DNA of 14,344 nt, from contig NZ_JAHHTD010000033.1 of the NCBI RefSeq assembly GCF_020024835.1, positions 1-14,344 on the forward strand. The letters run 5' to 3'. Positions 7,291 to 14,298 of this stretch are shown here, piece after piece. The notes under the pieces were generated by a model. That model worked only from the letters and a program-made list of their open reading frames with translations. It searched no databases and was not told the origin of the DNA. Made by a program: the position numbers and the translations under genes. Within the stretch, counting starts at the first letter, position 1. Every line of letters starts with the position of its first letter. Source of the stretch: Campylobacter sp. (GTDB taxonomy: Bacteria > Campylobacterota > Campylobacteria > Campylobacterales > Campylobacteraceae).

Positions 7291-8052
7291 TTAGTATATT
7301 TTTTCTATGTTAGGAAAGTTTGATAAAAGAGTTTTTTCTATTTTATTTTTTTCCTCAAGTAAAATTTTTTTATTTTTTTCTCTAAATGCTTCATTGGAAT
7401 AAAAAATTAAGTAAGAAATACTAATTGCAGCTATGATTTTTCCTTTATGTTCTATACCCACAGCCATACATTCAATTTGAGGATTCATCTCTCCACTTTC
7501 TAAAGCAATTTTTTCTTTTTTAATTATTTGTAATTGAGTATATAATTGATCTATATCATTTAGAGTATTTGGTGTGATTTTTGTAAATTTTTTACTATAT
7601 ATTGTTTGAAGTTCTTTTTTACTTTTTTTCTCCAATAAAGCTTTTCCTAAAGAAGTAGCATAAGCAGGATAAGTTGTCCCTACAAAAGATTTAAGTTGTA
7701 TCTCGTTATTTGTATCAAATTTTTCAAGGTATAATACCTCCCCTCCTTTTAAAATACCCATTTGACAGGTTTGACCACTTAAATCCCTTATAATTTTCAT
7801 ATGTTTTTTTATAAGCTCTATAACGCTATTTTCATTTTTTATACTTAAACTTAGTTCTAAAATTTTATTATCAAGACAATAAAATTTATTTTTACAAAAG
7901 ATATATCTAGTTTCTTGCAAAGTTTTTAGTATAGGTGAGAGTGTTCCTATTGGAATATCTAAATTTTTTGCAATTTGACTTAAAGTTAAATTTTTTTCAC
8001 AAGCTAATAGCTCTAAAATTTTTAATACTCTTAAAGTAGGCTGATGTTTCAT
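7291..8052 (-). CDS. IclR-family transcriptional regulator of the fucose operon
   Basis: IclR proteins are dimeric or tetrameric ligand-responsive repressors or activators. The 253-aa length is typical. Residues 4-60 form the winged helix-turn-helix (TLRVLKILELLA, then LTLSQIAKNLDIPIGTLSPI as helix-turn-helix). Residues from about 80 on form the effector-binding domain, with GQTCQMGILKGGEVLYLEK, the family-typical YATSLGKALL and CMAVGIEHKGKIIAAISIS. It is divergent from the fucose catabolic operon across 207 bp, as Cj0480c is in C. jejuni, and is the obvious candidate to control it. The inducer is probably fucose or a pathway intermediate; this is inference. AAGGA lies 5 nt before the ATG. 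The gene runs against the operon and against expected replication direction. Confidence 0.93.
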   Translation of the reverse strand: MKHQPTLRVLKILELLACEKNLTLSQIAKNLDIPIGTLSPILKTLQETRYIFCKNKFYCLDNKILELSLSIKNENSVIELIKKHMKIIRDLSGQTCQMGILKGGEVLYLEKFDTNNEIQLKSFVGTTYPAYATSLGKALLEKKSKKELQTIYSKKFTKITPNTLNDIDQLYTQLQIIKKEKIALESGEMNPQIECMAVGIEHKGKIIAAISISYLIFYSNEAFREKNKKILLEEKNKIEKTLLSNFPNIEKIY

Positions 8053-8092
8053 TTTTATCCTTTGTAATTATATTTTTCACATTTTGTAACAT

Positions 8093-8098
8093 TTTATA
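8093..8098 (-). promoter_or_regulatory. Candidate promoter of the IclR gene
   Basis: TATAAA on the minus strand is part of a 14-bp palindrome, ATTTTATATAAAAT (8091-8104). It would start transcription near 8086 and give a leader of about 33 nt. A TATAAT at 8067-8072 is closer to consensus but too near the ribosome site to leave a usable leader. Confidence is low because the whole region is AT-rich. Confidence 0.35.
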
Positions 8099-8127
8099 TA
8101 AAATATTTTTTTAGCTAATTTTATAAA

Positions 8128-8148
8128 AATTATGATTTATTCGTAATT
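8128..8148. promoter_or_regulatory. Inverted repeat in the IclR-aldolase intergenic region
   Basis: AATTATGA (8128-8135) and TCGTAATT (8141-8148) pair over 8 bp with one mismatch around a TTTAT spacer. It lies midway between the divergent genes and contains the only G/C-bearing symmetric element there apart from the palindrome at 8223-8238. It may be a regulator site, but the binding protein is unknown. Confidence 0.3.
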
Positions 8149-8204
8149 AGGTTCATTTTATTGTATTTTTGCTTATTTTTAAAATTTAGAATATTTTGTT
8201 ATAT

Positions 8205-8238
8205 TTTTGTATATAAATAATATTTTGTATATACAAAA
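8205..8238 (+). promoter_or_regulatory. Fucose operon promoter with palindromic operator candidate
   Basis: A perfect 16-bp palindrome, TTTTGTATATACAAAA, occupies 8223-8238. Its left 11 bp, TTTTGTATATA, recur as a direct repeat at 8205-8215, 18 bp upstream. A likely -10 element TATAAA (8212-8217) overlaps the upstream copy and places the transcript start at about 8224-8226, inside the palindrome. This geometry suits repression by the divergent IclR protein, with relief by inducer. The link to IclR is inferred from position. Confidence 0.5.
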
Positions 8239-8259
8239 ATATTAGCTAAAGGATTAAAA

Positions 8260-9168
8260 ATGGGAAATTTAAAAGGGACCTTTCCAGCTTTATTGACTCC
8301 TTATGATAAAGATGGAAGTATCAATGAAAAAGAATTTATTGATTATTGTGAATTTGGAATTTCTAAAGGATTAAATGGACTTTTTTGTAATGGTAGTGCA
8401 GGTGATTCTCAAGCTTTAAGTATAGAAAAACAAATTAAGCTTATGAAATTAAGTAAAAAAGCTTCAAAAAATCAAGTGCCTATTATCACAGGTATTACTT
8501 CAAGTATTTATGAAAATACAACTATTTTAGCTCAAAAAGCCTATGAAATAGGTCTTGATGCACTTTTGCTTGCTATGCCGTATTATTATAAATTTAATGA
8601 AGATACACTTTTTGAATATGTTAAAGATATAGCAAGTAAGGTTAAGCTTCCTTTGTATATTTATAACATACCTCTTTTTGCTCCGCCACTTTCATTAGCT
8701 CTTATTGAAAAACTTTCTAAAATTGAAAATATAGTAGGTATTAAAGATAGTAGTGGAGATGCCTTGCTTTTAAATCATATTTTAGATCTTGTGCCTGATG
8801 ATTTTGATGTCTTTGTAGGTAGAGAAGAATTTTACGCAGGGGCTTTGTTTGCAGGAGCTAAGGGTTCTATGACAAGTATAGGAGCTGTGTTTCCAGAACT
8901 TATGAGTGAAATTTATAAGGCTATGAATGAAAAATCTTATGAAAAAGCTTTAAAGATACAAAAAAGTTTATTAAAGGCTATAAGATTTGGTATGAGTATG
9001 GCTTTTCCTATGGGCTTTGCTTTGCTTTTAAAAGCTAGAGGTTTTGAATTTGCAGACTTTAGCCCACATCCTCTTTCAAAAATCACTCAAGAAGCTTTAC
9101 AAAATCGTTTTGATGAGGCTAAAAATATTATCAAAGAATTAGAATATCAAACAGGAATTAAATTATGA
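8260..9168 (+). CDS. DapA/NAL-family aldolase (probable 2-keto-3-deoxyfuconate aldolase)
   Basis: This is a 302-aa class I aldolase of the dihydrodipicolinate synthase/N-acetylneuraminate lyase superfamily, equivalent to Cj0481 ('dapA') of the C. jejuni fucose locus. The Schiff-base lysine is Lys162 in GIKDSSGD and the family tyrosine is Tyr135 in YNIP. The substrate-loop motif reads NGSAGD (44-49) instead of the GTTGE usual in true DapA, which argues against lysine biosynthesis. In this pathway it is expected to split 2-keto-3-deoxy-L-fuconate into pyruvate and L-lactaldehyde. It is first in the operon. AAAGGA (8248-8253) lies 6 nt before the ATG. Its stop overlaps the next start as ATGA. 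Family and context are clear; the exact substrate is inferred. Confidence 0.93.
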   Translation: MGNLKGTFPALLTPYDKDGSINEKEFIDYCEFGISKGLNGLFCNGSAGDSQALSIEKQIKLMKLSKKASKNQVPIITGITSSIYENTTILAQKAYEIGLDALLLAMPYYYKFNEDTLFEYVKDIASKVKLPLYIYNIPLFAPPLSLALIEKLSKIENIVGIKDSSGDALLLNHILDLVPDDFDVFVGREEFYAGALFAGAKGSMTSIGAVFPELMSEIYKAMNEKSYEKALKIQKSLLKAIRFGMSMAFPMGFALLLKARGFEFADFSPHPLSKITQEALQNRFDEAKNIIKELEYQTGIKL

Positions 9169-9428
9169 AAGGCTTTATTATAGTCAATGAAAAAGACAAT
9201 GTAGCAACAGCTTTACATAATTTTCAAAAAGGGCAAAACATTGCAGGAGTGATTTTACAAGAAGATATACAAAGTGGTCATAAATTTGCACTTAGAGATA
9301 TTAATGCTAAGGAATTAGTGATTAAATATGCTGAAGCAATTGCAATTGCAAGTTGTGATATTAAAGCAGGAGCGTGGGTGCATATTCACAATACAGCAGG
9401 TATTCGAGGACGAGGAGATAAACAATGA
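9165..9428 (+). CDS. UxaA-family dehydratase, small SAF-domain subunit
   Basis: The 87-aa protein matches the N-terminal SAF domain of altronate/altronate-like dehydratases, which in many bacteria is fused to the large domain. Recognisable elements are NVATALHNFQKGQNI, AGVILQEDIQSGHKFALRDI and the C-terminal HIHNTAGIRGRG. It corresponds to Cj0482 and should pair with the next gene product to form fuconate dehydratase. Start and stop both overlap the neighbours as ATGA, so its translation is probably coupled to the aldolase upstream and to the large subunit downstream, giving matched amounts. The split is the normal arrangement in the C. jejuni locus, so I do not treat it as a broken gene. Confidence 0.9.
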   Translation: MKGFIIVNEKDNVATALHNFQKGQNIAGVILQEDIQSGHKFALRDINAKELVIKYAEAIAIASCDIKAGAWVHIHNTAGIRGRGDKQ

Positions 9429-10591
9429 CAAAGATTCAAGGCTATAGAAGAGAAGATGGAAAATTTGGCTTAAGAAATAAAGTTATTATCATTCCAAGTG
9501 TTCATTGTGCGAATAAAGTGTGTGAAAATATTGCTAAAAAATGCCAAGGAGCAGTATATATTAATCATCAACACGGCTGTTCTCAACTTGAATTTGATGC
9601 CTTGCAAACAAGAGATGTTCTCATAGGACACGGCACAAATGCCAATGTTTATGGAGTTTTGATAGTAGGTTTAGGTTGTGAGGTAATACAAGCAAAAATA
9701 GTTGCAGAAAAAATTAAAGAAGCAACACCTTATAAGAAAGTGGAATATCTAGTTATCCAAGAGTGTGGTGGCACTCAAAATACACTTCAAAAGGGTATTA
9801 AAATCGTCCAAAGTATGCTTGATGAAGCTACAAAAGTGCTAAAAAGTGAAGGGGATTTTTCTGATTTGATTTTAGGCACAGAATGTGGAGGAAGTGATAG
9901 CTATAGTGGGCTTAGTGCCAATCCTGCTTTGGGAAGTTTAAGTGATTTTGTAATTGATGAGGGAGGATCAGTAATTTTAGCAGAAACTACTGAACTTATA
10001 GGTTGTGAAGCGATTTTAGCTAAGAGAGCTAAAGATGATGAGGTAGCAAAAAAGGTTTATGAAAAAATTTTAGGTTTTGAAAATTTAATCAAATCTTTCC
10101 ATGCTGATATACGCGGGGCAAATCCAAGTCCAGGAAATATAGCAGGAGGTTTAAGTAGTATAGAAGAAAAATCTTTAGGTTGTATTTATAAAGCTGGAAC
10201 TAAAACACTAATAGATGTGATTGATTATGCCAAACCTGTTATTTTTAAAGGACTTACTTTTATGAATACTCCAGGTAATGACATAGAACAATTATCAGCT
10301 ATGGTTGCAGGAGGTGCAAATATTTGTGTTTTTACAACTGGTCGTGGCACGCCAACAGGTTCAGCCATAGTGCCAACTATAAAAATGAGCTCTAATACAT
10401 TTTGCTATGAAAATATGCAAGATTGCATTGATATTAATGCTGGAAGTATTATTGATGGGATAAAAACAAAAGAAGATGTAAAAGATGAACTAATTGATTT
10501 AATTGTAAAAGTTGCACAAGGACAATTAGTTAAAGCAGAAGTCAATGAACAAAATGATTTTTCAGTTTGGAGACTTGCTACAACTTGTTAA
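9425..10591 (+). CDS. uxaA: UxaA-family dehydratase, large catalytic subunit (probable fuconate dehydratase)
   Basis: The 388-aa protein is the C-terminal catalytic part of the UxaA (altronate dehydratase) family, equivalent to Cj0483. The family uses a divalent metal, usually iron. Cysteine- and histidine-bearing motifs are intact: HQHGCSQ (48-54), GLGCE (82-86), ECGGT (113-117) and TECGGSD (152-158). The long C-terminal motif from GRGTPTGSAIVP (307-318) is also present. In the fucose pathway it should remove water from L-fuconate to give 2-keto-3-deoxyfuconate. A GGAG-type ribosome site (about 9413-9417) precedes the start, which overlaps the SAF subunit stop as ATGA. In C. jejuni a second MFS gene, Cj0484, follows; here the SDR follows after 27 bp. 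The substrate assignment rests on context. Confidence 0.93.
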   Translation: MTKIQGYRREDGKFGLRNKVIIIPSVHCANKVCENIAKKCQGAVYINHQHGCSQLEFDALQTRDVLIGHGTNANVYGVLIVGLGCEVIQAKIVAEKIKEATPYKKVEYLVIQECGGTQNTLQKGIKIVQSMLDEATKVLKSEGDFSDLILGTECGGSDSYSGLSANPALGSLSDFVIDEGGSVILAETTELIGCEAILAKRAKDDEVAKKVYEKILGFENLIKSFHADIRGANPSPGNIAGGLSSIEEKSLGCIYKAGTKTLIDVIDYAKPVIFKGLTFMNTPGNDIEQLSAMVAGGANICVFTTGRGTPTGSAIVPTIKMSSNTFCYENMQDCIDINAGSIIDGIKTKEDVKDELIDLIVKVAQGQLVKAEVNEQNDFSVWRLATTC

Positions 10592-10618
10592 AAATAAATT
10601 TTATACAAAGGAGAATAA

Positions 10619-11401
10619 ATGGATTTGCAGATTAAAAATAAAGTTTGTATTATCACAGGTGGTGCTAAGGGTATAGGGTATGGTATCGCTAAGTTATGGG
10701 CAAAAGAAGGTGGCATACCAGTTATTCTTTCAAGATCAATGCCACAAGAACATTATAAAGAATTAAAAAATTTGTGTCAAGATTATGGATTTTATGAGAT
10801 TGATTTAAAAAATTATGAACAAATAGGAAAACTTATAAATGAGATTGCTACTCGATATGGTGGAATTTATGCTTTAGTTAATAATGCTGGAGCTAATGAT
10901 AATCTTCATATTGAAGATGCCACTACACAAGATTTAATCAAATCTTATGAAAATAATCTTTTTCATTATTACGCAGTAACAAAGGAATGTTTGCCTTATA
11001 TCAAAAAAGAAGAAGGTAGTATTTTAAATATAGTAAGCAAAACAGGACTTACAGGGCAGGGTAGAACCTCAGCTTATGCTTCAGCAAAAGCTGCACAAAT
11101 TGGTTTTACTAGAGAGTGGGCTTGTGCATTTGCTAAAGATGGTGTGCGTGTTAATGCCCTAGCTCCTGCTGAAGTGATGACACCGCTTTATGAAAGATGG
11201 TTAAAAAATTTTCCTAATCCAAAAGAACAATATGAAAAAATTGCTAAAAGTATTCCTTTAGGACATCGTTTTACTACGATTGAAGAAATTGCAAATACAG
11301 CAGTTTTTACATTAAGCCCCCTTGCTTCACATACTACAGGTCAAATTTTATTTCCTGATGGAGGTTATGTGCATTTAGATAGAGCTTTAAATTGGGATTA
11401 A
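10619..11401 (+). CDS. fucX: Short-chain dehydrogenase, L-fucose dehydrogenase FucX
   Basis: This 260-aa classical SDR oxidises its sugar with NAD(P). The cofactor motif TGGAKGIG is at 13-20, NNAG at 88-91, and the catalytic Ser140, Tyr153 and Lys157 are all present (SAYASAK). It matches the position and family of Cj0485/FucX, which starts fucose breakdown by making L-fuconolactone and in C. jejuni also allows use of D-arabinose. No phosphorylation genes (fucK, fucI, fucA) are present, which supports the oxidative route. AAGGAG (10608-10613) lies 5 nt before the ATG. The 27 bp gap from uxaA contains no visible promoter or terminator. SDR specificity cannot be read from sequence, so the substrate rests on the neighbourhood. 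Confidence 0.92.
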   Translation: MDLQIKNKVCIITGGAKGIGYGIAKLWAKEGGIPVILSRSMPQEHYKELKNLCQDYGFYEIDLKNYEQIGKLINEIATRYGGIYALVNNAGANDNLHIEDATTQDLIKSYENNLFHYYAVTKECLPYIKKEEGSILNIVSKTGLTGQGRTSAYASAKAAQIGFTREWACAFAKDGVRVNALAPAEVMTPLYERWLKNFPNPKEQYEKIAKSIPLGHRFTTIEEIANTAVFTLSPLASHTTGQILFPDGGYVHLDRALNWD

Positions 11402-11413
11402 AGGGGAGTAAAA

Positions 11414-12658
11414 ATGGATACAAATTCAAAAAATATAAAAATAGCAATTATTCTTGTTAGCTCACTTTTCTTTTTATGGGGTGTAAGTTATGGTCTTATA
11501 GATGTGATGAATAAAAATTTTCAAAATCATTTGCATATTACCCAGCATGAAAGCGGTTTTTTGCAACTTGCTTATTTTGGAGCTTATTTTATCATTGCTT
11601 TACCAGCAGGATATATAGCTAATCGTTTTTCTTATAAAATGGGTATTATTTTTGGTTTAGCTTTATATGCCATTGGTTGCTTACTCATCATACCAGCTAC
11701 AAATATAGCCAGTTTTGGATTATTTTTATTTGCCTTTTTTATTTTAGCTTGTGGAATTGGCTCATTAGAAACAAGTGCCAATCCTTATATGGTAAAACTT
11801 GGAGATGAAAAAAATGCAAGTTTTAGAATCAATGCAGCACAAAGTTTTAATGGTTTTGGACAATTTGTAGGGCCAATCATTGGCGGAGCCTTATTTTTAT
11901 CTATAACAAAGCAAGAAGAAGGAGCAAGTGCTGATCAAATAGAAGCTGCACTTTTAGCAAATATGAGTAATGTTCAGCTTGTTTATGTGGGTATTGCTAC
12001 TATAGTGCTTTTGATTTTAATACTTTTTTCCTTAAATAAAATTCCAGAAGGAGCACAAGTAAGTAGTGATTATGCTAAAGAAGATACAAGCAAAGCCTTA
12101 GGAGTTTTCAAGCATAGTCATTTTAATTACGGACTTTTAGCACAATTTCTTTATGTGGCAAATCAAGTTGCTGCTGGAGCATTTTTTATTAATTACGCTA
12201 CAGAGCATTATGAGGGGCTTAGTGATGAAAAAGCAGCATATTATTTTTCCATAGCTTTAGTGGCTTTTATGATGGGTCGCATTCTTTCTACACCTTTAAT
12301 GAAAAAAATTAAAGGAGAAAGTATTTTAGGAATTTATTCTTTAATCAATGTTCTTTTATGTATAGGGCTTTATTTTAGTAATGGATTATTTAGCGTAATT
12401 TTGTTGATAGCTTTATTTTTCTTTATGAGTATCTCTTTTCCTACTATTTTTGCAGTATCTACAAAAAATTTACCTTTTCATCAAGTTAAATTAGCAGGTT
12501 CGCTTTTAGTTATGAGTATAGTAGGAGGTGCTATTAGTCCTTTAATAATGGGAGCTATAAATGATCATTTTGATACAAGTATGGGTTATTTAGCTATGGC
12601 ACCTTTATTTTTATATGTGGCTTGGTATGGTTTTTTAGGTTCAAAAATAAGGGCTTAA
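11414..12658 (+). CDS. fucP: L-fucose/proton symporter FucP (MFS)
   Basis: FucP is an inner-membrane major facilitator that imports L-fucose with protons. The 414-aa protein has about 12 hydrophobic segments. Comparison with E. coli FucP from memory shows matching positions for the two functional acids. Asp30 in NLND-equivalent GLIDVM corresponds to Asp46, and Glu119 in SLETSANPY corresponds to Glu135 (CLETAANPF). ALPAGYIANRFSYKMGI, RINAAQSFNGFG and FPTIFAVSTKNL also match the family well. It corresponds to Cj0486. An AGGGGAG ribosome site precedes the ATG. The stop is 1 bp from the next start. Substrate fits the surrounding pathway genes; D-arabinose may also be carried. Confidence 0.95.
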   Translation: MDTNSKNIKIAIILVSSLFFLWGVSYGLIDVMNKNFQNHLHITQHESGFLQLAYFGAYFIIALPAGYIANRFSYKMGIIFGLALYAIGCLLIIPATNIASFGLFLFAFFILACGIGSLETSANPYMVKLGDEKNASFRINAAQSFNGFGQFVGPIIGGALFLSITKQEEGASADQIEAALLANMSNVQLVYVGIATIVLLILILFSLNKIPEGAQVSSDYAKEDTSKALGVFKHSHFNYGLLAQFLYVANQVAAGAFFINYATEHYEGLSDEKAAYYFSIALVAFMMGRILSTPLMKKIKGESILGIYSLINVLLCIGLYFSNGLFSVILLIALFFFMSISFPTIFAVSTKNLPFHQVKLAGSLLVMSIVGGAISPLIMGAINDHFDTSMGYLAMAPLFLYVAWYGFLGSKIRA

Positions 12659-12659
12659 A

Positions 12660-13430
12660 ATGCAAAAAATTTTTGACGCACATATTCATCTTTGGGATTT
12701 AAATCAAGTAAGCATTCCTTGGTTGAAATTTAATGAGTGCTTAAATAAAAATTTCGTTTATGAGGATATGATAAAAAAATATCAAGATTTTGATTTAATT
12801 GGAGCTATGTATGTCGAAGTAGATAGTGATGATAAAGATAGCGAAGCTTCTTTTGCCCTCAATCTACAAAAGCTTTATGGCTTGAAGCTTTGCTTAGCTA
12901 ATATAAATTACAAAGATGAAATTTCAGCTTTTAGAGAGGTTTTACACACAAGTATAAAGGGTGCTAAAAGGCTTTTAGATAAGGATTTTTTACAAATTTT
13001 AAAAGATTTAGAAAAAGAAAATCTAGTTTTTGAAGCTTGTGTGAAAAATGAAGAAATTTATATGTTAGAATCCACTCTTAAAGCTTACCCTAAATTAAAA
13101 ATTTGTCTTAATCATTTTGGAACACCTAATCAAAAGCATTTAAAAGAATATAAAGAAATTTTAGAAAAATTTTCTCATTATCCACAACTTTTTATAAAAC
13201 TTTCAGCTCCTGATAATTTTTTACAAGAAGCTCCAAAAGATTTTCTTTTTGAAATTTTTACTTTTTTAAAAGATTGTTTTAGTGAAGAAAGACTTTTGTT
13301 TGGTTCTAATTTTCCTGTAGCAAAATTAAGTCCAAAAGAGTGGGCAAATCTCATCATACAAAGTGAAGTTTTTGAAAATCTCGATGGTATTTTTTATAAA
13401 AATGCACTTAATTTATATAAAAGGAGTTAA
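12660..13430 (+). CDS. Amidohydrolase-family lactonase (probable L-fuconolactonase)
   Basis: This 256-aa metal-dependent hydrolase of the amidohydrolase 2 family (COG3618-like TIM barrel) is equivalent to Cj0487. Visible elements are the N-terminal FDAHIHLWD with His8 and His10, YVEVD with Glu53, NHFGTP with His152, KLSAP (180-184), and FGSNFPV (214-220). It should hydrolyse L-fuconolactone from FucX to L-fuconate. At the last motif the sequence has Asn217 where characterised fuconolactonases typically have Asp in FGSDWP; many family members carry FGSNFP, so this may be normal variation. The gene is 1 bp after fucP, with AAGGG about 6 nt before the ATG, and a ribosome site for the mutarotase gene lies near its 3' end. 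Full length, with no sign of truncation. Confidence 0.9.
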   Translation: MQKIFDAHIHLWDLNQVSIPWLKFNECLNKNFVYEDMIKKYQDFDLIGAMYVEVDSDDKDSEASFALNLQKLYGLKLCLANINYKDEISAFREVLHTSIKGAKRLLDKDFLQILKDLEKENLVFEACVKNEEIYMLESTLKAYPKLKICLNHFGTPNQKHLKEYKEILEKFSHYPQLFIKLSAPDNFLQEAPKDFLFEIFTFLKDCFSEERLLFGSNFPVAKLSPKEWANLIIQSEVFENLDGIFYKNALNLYKRS

Positions 13431-13432
13431 AA

Positions 13433-13750
13433 ATGCAAAGATATGGGCAAATTATTAAAATTAAGCCAGAAAAAATTAAGGAGTATAAAGAGCTCCACGC
13501 AAAGCCTTATAAAGGAGTTTGTGAAATGATTAAAGAATGCAATATACAAAATTATTCTATTTATCTTTTTGATGAATTTTTATTTGCTTATTTTGAATAC
13601 ATTGGTGAGGATTTTCAAAAAGATATGGAAAAAATGGCAGCAGATGTAGCTACTCAAAAATGGTGGAAAATTACTGATCCTTGCCAAATTTCTTTAGGAT
13701 ATGCGGGTCAAAAATGGCTTGATATGGAAGAAGTTTTTCATTTAGATTGA
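13433..13750 (+). CDS. L-rhamnose/L-fucose mutarotase family protein (RhaM fold)
   Basis: The 105-aa protein belongs to the L-rhamnose mutarotase family (PF05336 type), equivalent to Cj0488. Tyr18 and His22, the RhaM active-site residues, are at the same positions, and QKWW (Trp76, Trp77), IYLFDE and the C-terminal EVFHLD match E. coli RhaM as I remember it. Mutarotases speed anomer exchange of the free sugar; here it would supply the anomer used by FucX. AAAGGAG lies just upstream of the ATG, 2 bp after the lactonase stop. In C. jejuni an aldehyde dehydrogenase (Cj0489/0490) follows; here it does not. The sugar acted on is inferred from the locus. Confidence 0.9.
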   Translation: MQRYGQIIKIKPEKIKEYKELHAKPYKGVCEMIKECNIQNYSIYLFDEFLFAYFEYIGEDFQKDMEKMAADVATQKWWKITDPCQISLGYAGQKWLDMEEVFHLD

Positions 13751-13751
13751 T

Positions 13752-13768
13752 AATAAATTTTATTTATT
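13752..13768 (+). terminator. Weak AU-only hairpin after the mutarotase gene
   Basis: AATAAAT and ATTTATT form a 7-bp inverted repeat around TTT, followed by T-rich DNA. It contains no G or C, so it would be a weak terminator at best. It could reduce transcription into the DUF417 gene. Confidence 0.25.
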
Positions 13769-13826
13769 GATTGTTATTATTATTTTATTATCATTTAAAA
13801 TTATTATATTAATTAAGGTTTTTAAA

Positions 13827-14249
13827 ATGGATAAACTAGCACATATCTTTATAAATACAAATATAGATAAATTTGTATTGCGTTTTGCGGTGATTTTAGT
13901 ATTTGTTGTTTTTGGCATTTCTAAGTGGTTTGATTTTGAAGTAGAATTACTTAAGCCTTTATTTGCTAATACTTGGTTAGCTTTTTTACCACATTTTCTT
14001 GGTGATGCTGGAGCTTCTTATGCCTTGGGTGTCGTAGAGGGAATCATTTATATTTGTTTAATTATAGGTTTTTTCAATCCTAAATTTGGTGTTATAGGTG
14101 CCTTGGGTGTTTTAGCTACTTCTTTAACTACTTTAAGTTTGATGATACAACTAAGTTTTGATGGATTTATATTTAAAGATGTATTGTTAGTAGGTGCTTC
14201 ACTCGTAATTTTAAAATTTGACTTAAAAAGAATATATCTTTTTAAATAA
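13827..14249 (+). CDS. DUF417 (YkgB/RclC-type) membrane protein
   Basis: The 140-aa protein has about four hydrophobic segments and matches DUF417: FVVFGISKWFDFEVELLKPL, then ANTWLAFLPHFLG, SYALGVVEGIIY and LATSLTTLSLMIQ follow the family pattern. E. coli RclC, from the same family, is linked to resistance to reactive chlorine; a general transport function is not established. ATG at 13827 is preferred to an in-frame TTG at 13767 because AAGG (13815-13818) lies 8 nt upstream and the extra 20 residues would be an implausible isoleucine-rich leader from intergenic DNA. The 76 bp gap from the mutarotase is much larger than other gaps in the operon and has a TATATT (13805-13810), so it may be transcribed separately. 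I do not see an obvious role in fucose use. Confidence 0.85.
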   Translation: MDKLAHIFINTNIDKFVLRFAVILVFVVFGISKWFDFEVELLKPLFANTWLAFLPHFLGDAGASYALGVVEGIIYICLIIGFFNPKFGVIGALGVLATSLTTLSLMIQLSFDGFIFKDVLLVGASLVILKFDLKRIYLFK

Positions 14250-14265
14250 AAATAATCAAAATTTA

Positions 14266-14298
14266 AACTAATTAATAATTTTTTAATATTAATTAGTT
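14266..14298 (+). terminator. Hairpin downstream of the DUF417 gene, possible terminator
   Basis: AACTAATTAATA (14266-14277) and TATTAATTAGTT (14287-14298) form a perfect 12-bp stem with a 9 nt loop, followed by T-rich sequence to 14312. A rival pairing joins TTTAAACTAA (14262-14271) to TTAGTTTAAA (14306-14315). The stem has only one G-C pair, so termination may be leaky. It lies 16 bp after the DUF417 stop and is the most probable end of the transcript. Confidence 0.5.

Noticed and set aside
8260..9168. True dihydrodipicolinate synthase for lysine synthesis
   Set aside because: The substrate loop is NGSAGD rather than GTTGE, and the gene heads a sugar catabolic operon.
9165..10591. Split uxaA as a frameshifted pseudogene
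   Set aside because: Both parts have their own starts, ATGA overlaps and intact motifs, and the C. jejuni locus is split in the same way (Cj0482/Cj0483).
13767..13826. TTG at 13767 as start of the DUF417 gene, adding 20 residues
   Set aside because: The extension is isoleucine-rich translation of AT-rich spacer and a good AAGG site precedes the ATG at 13827.
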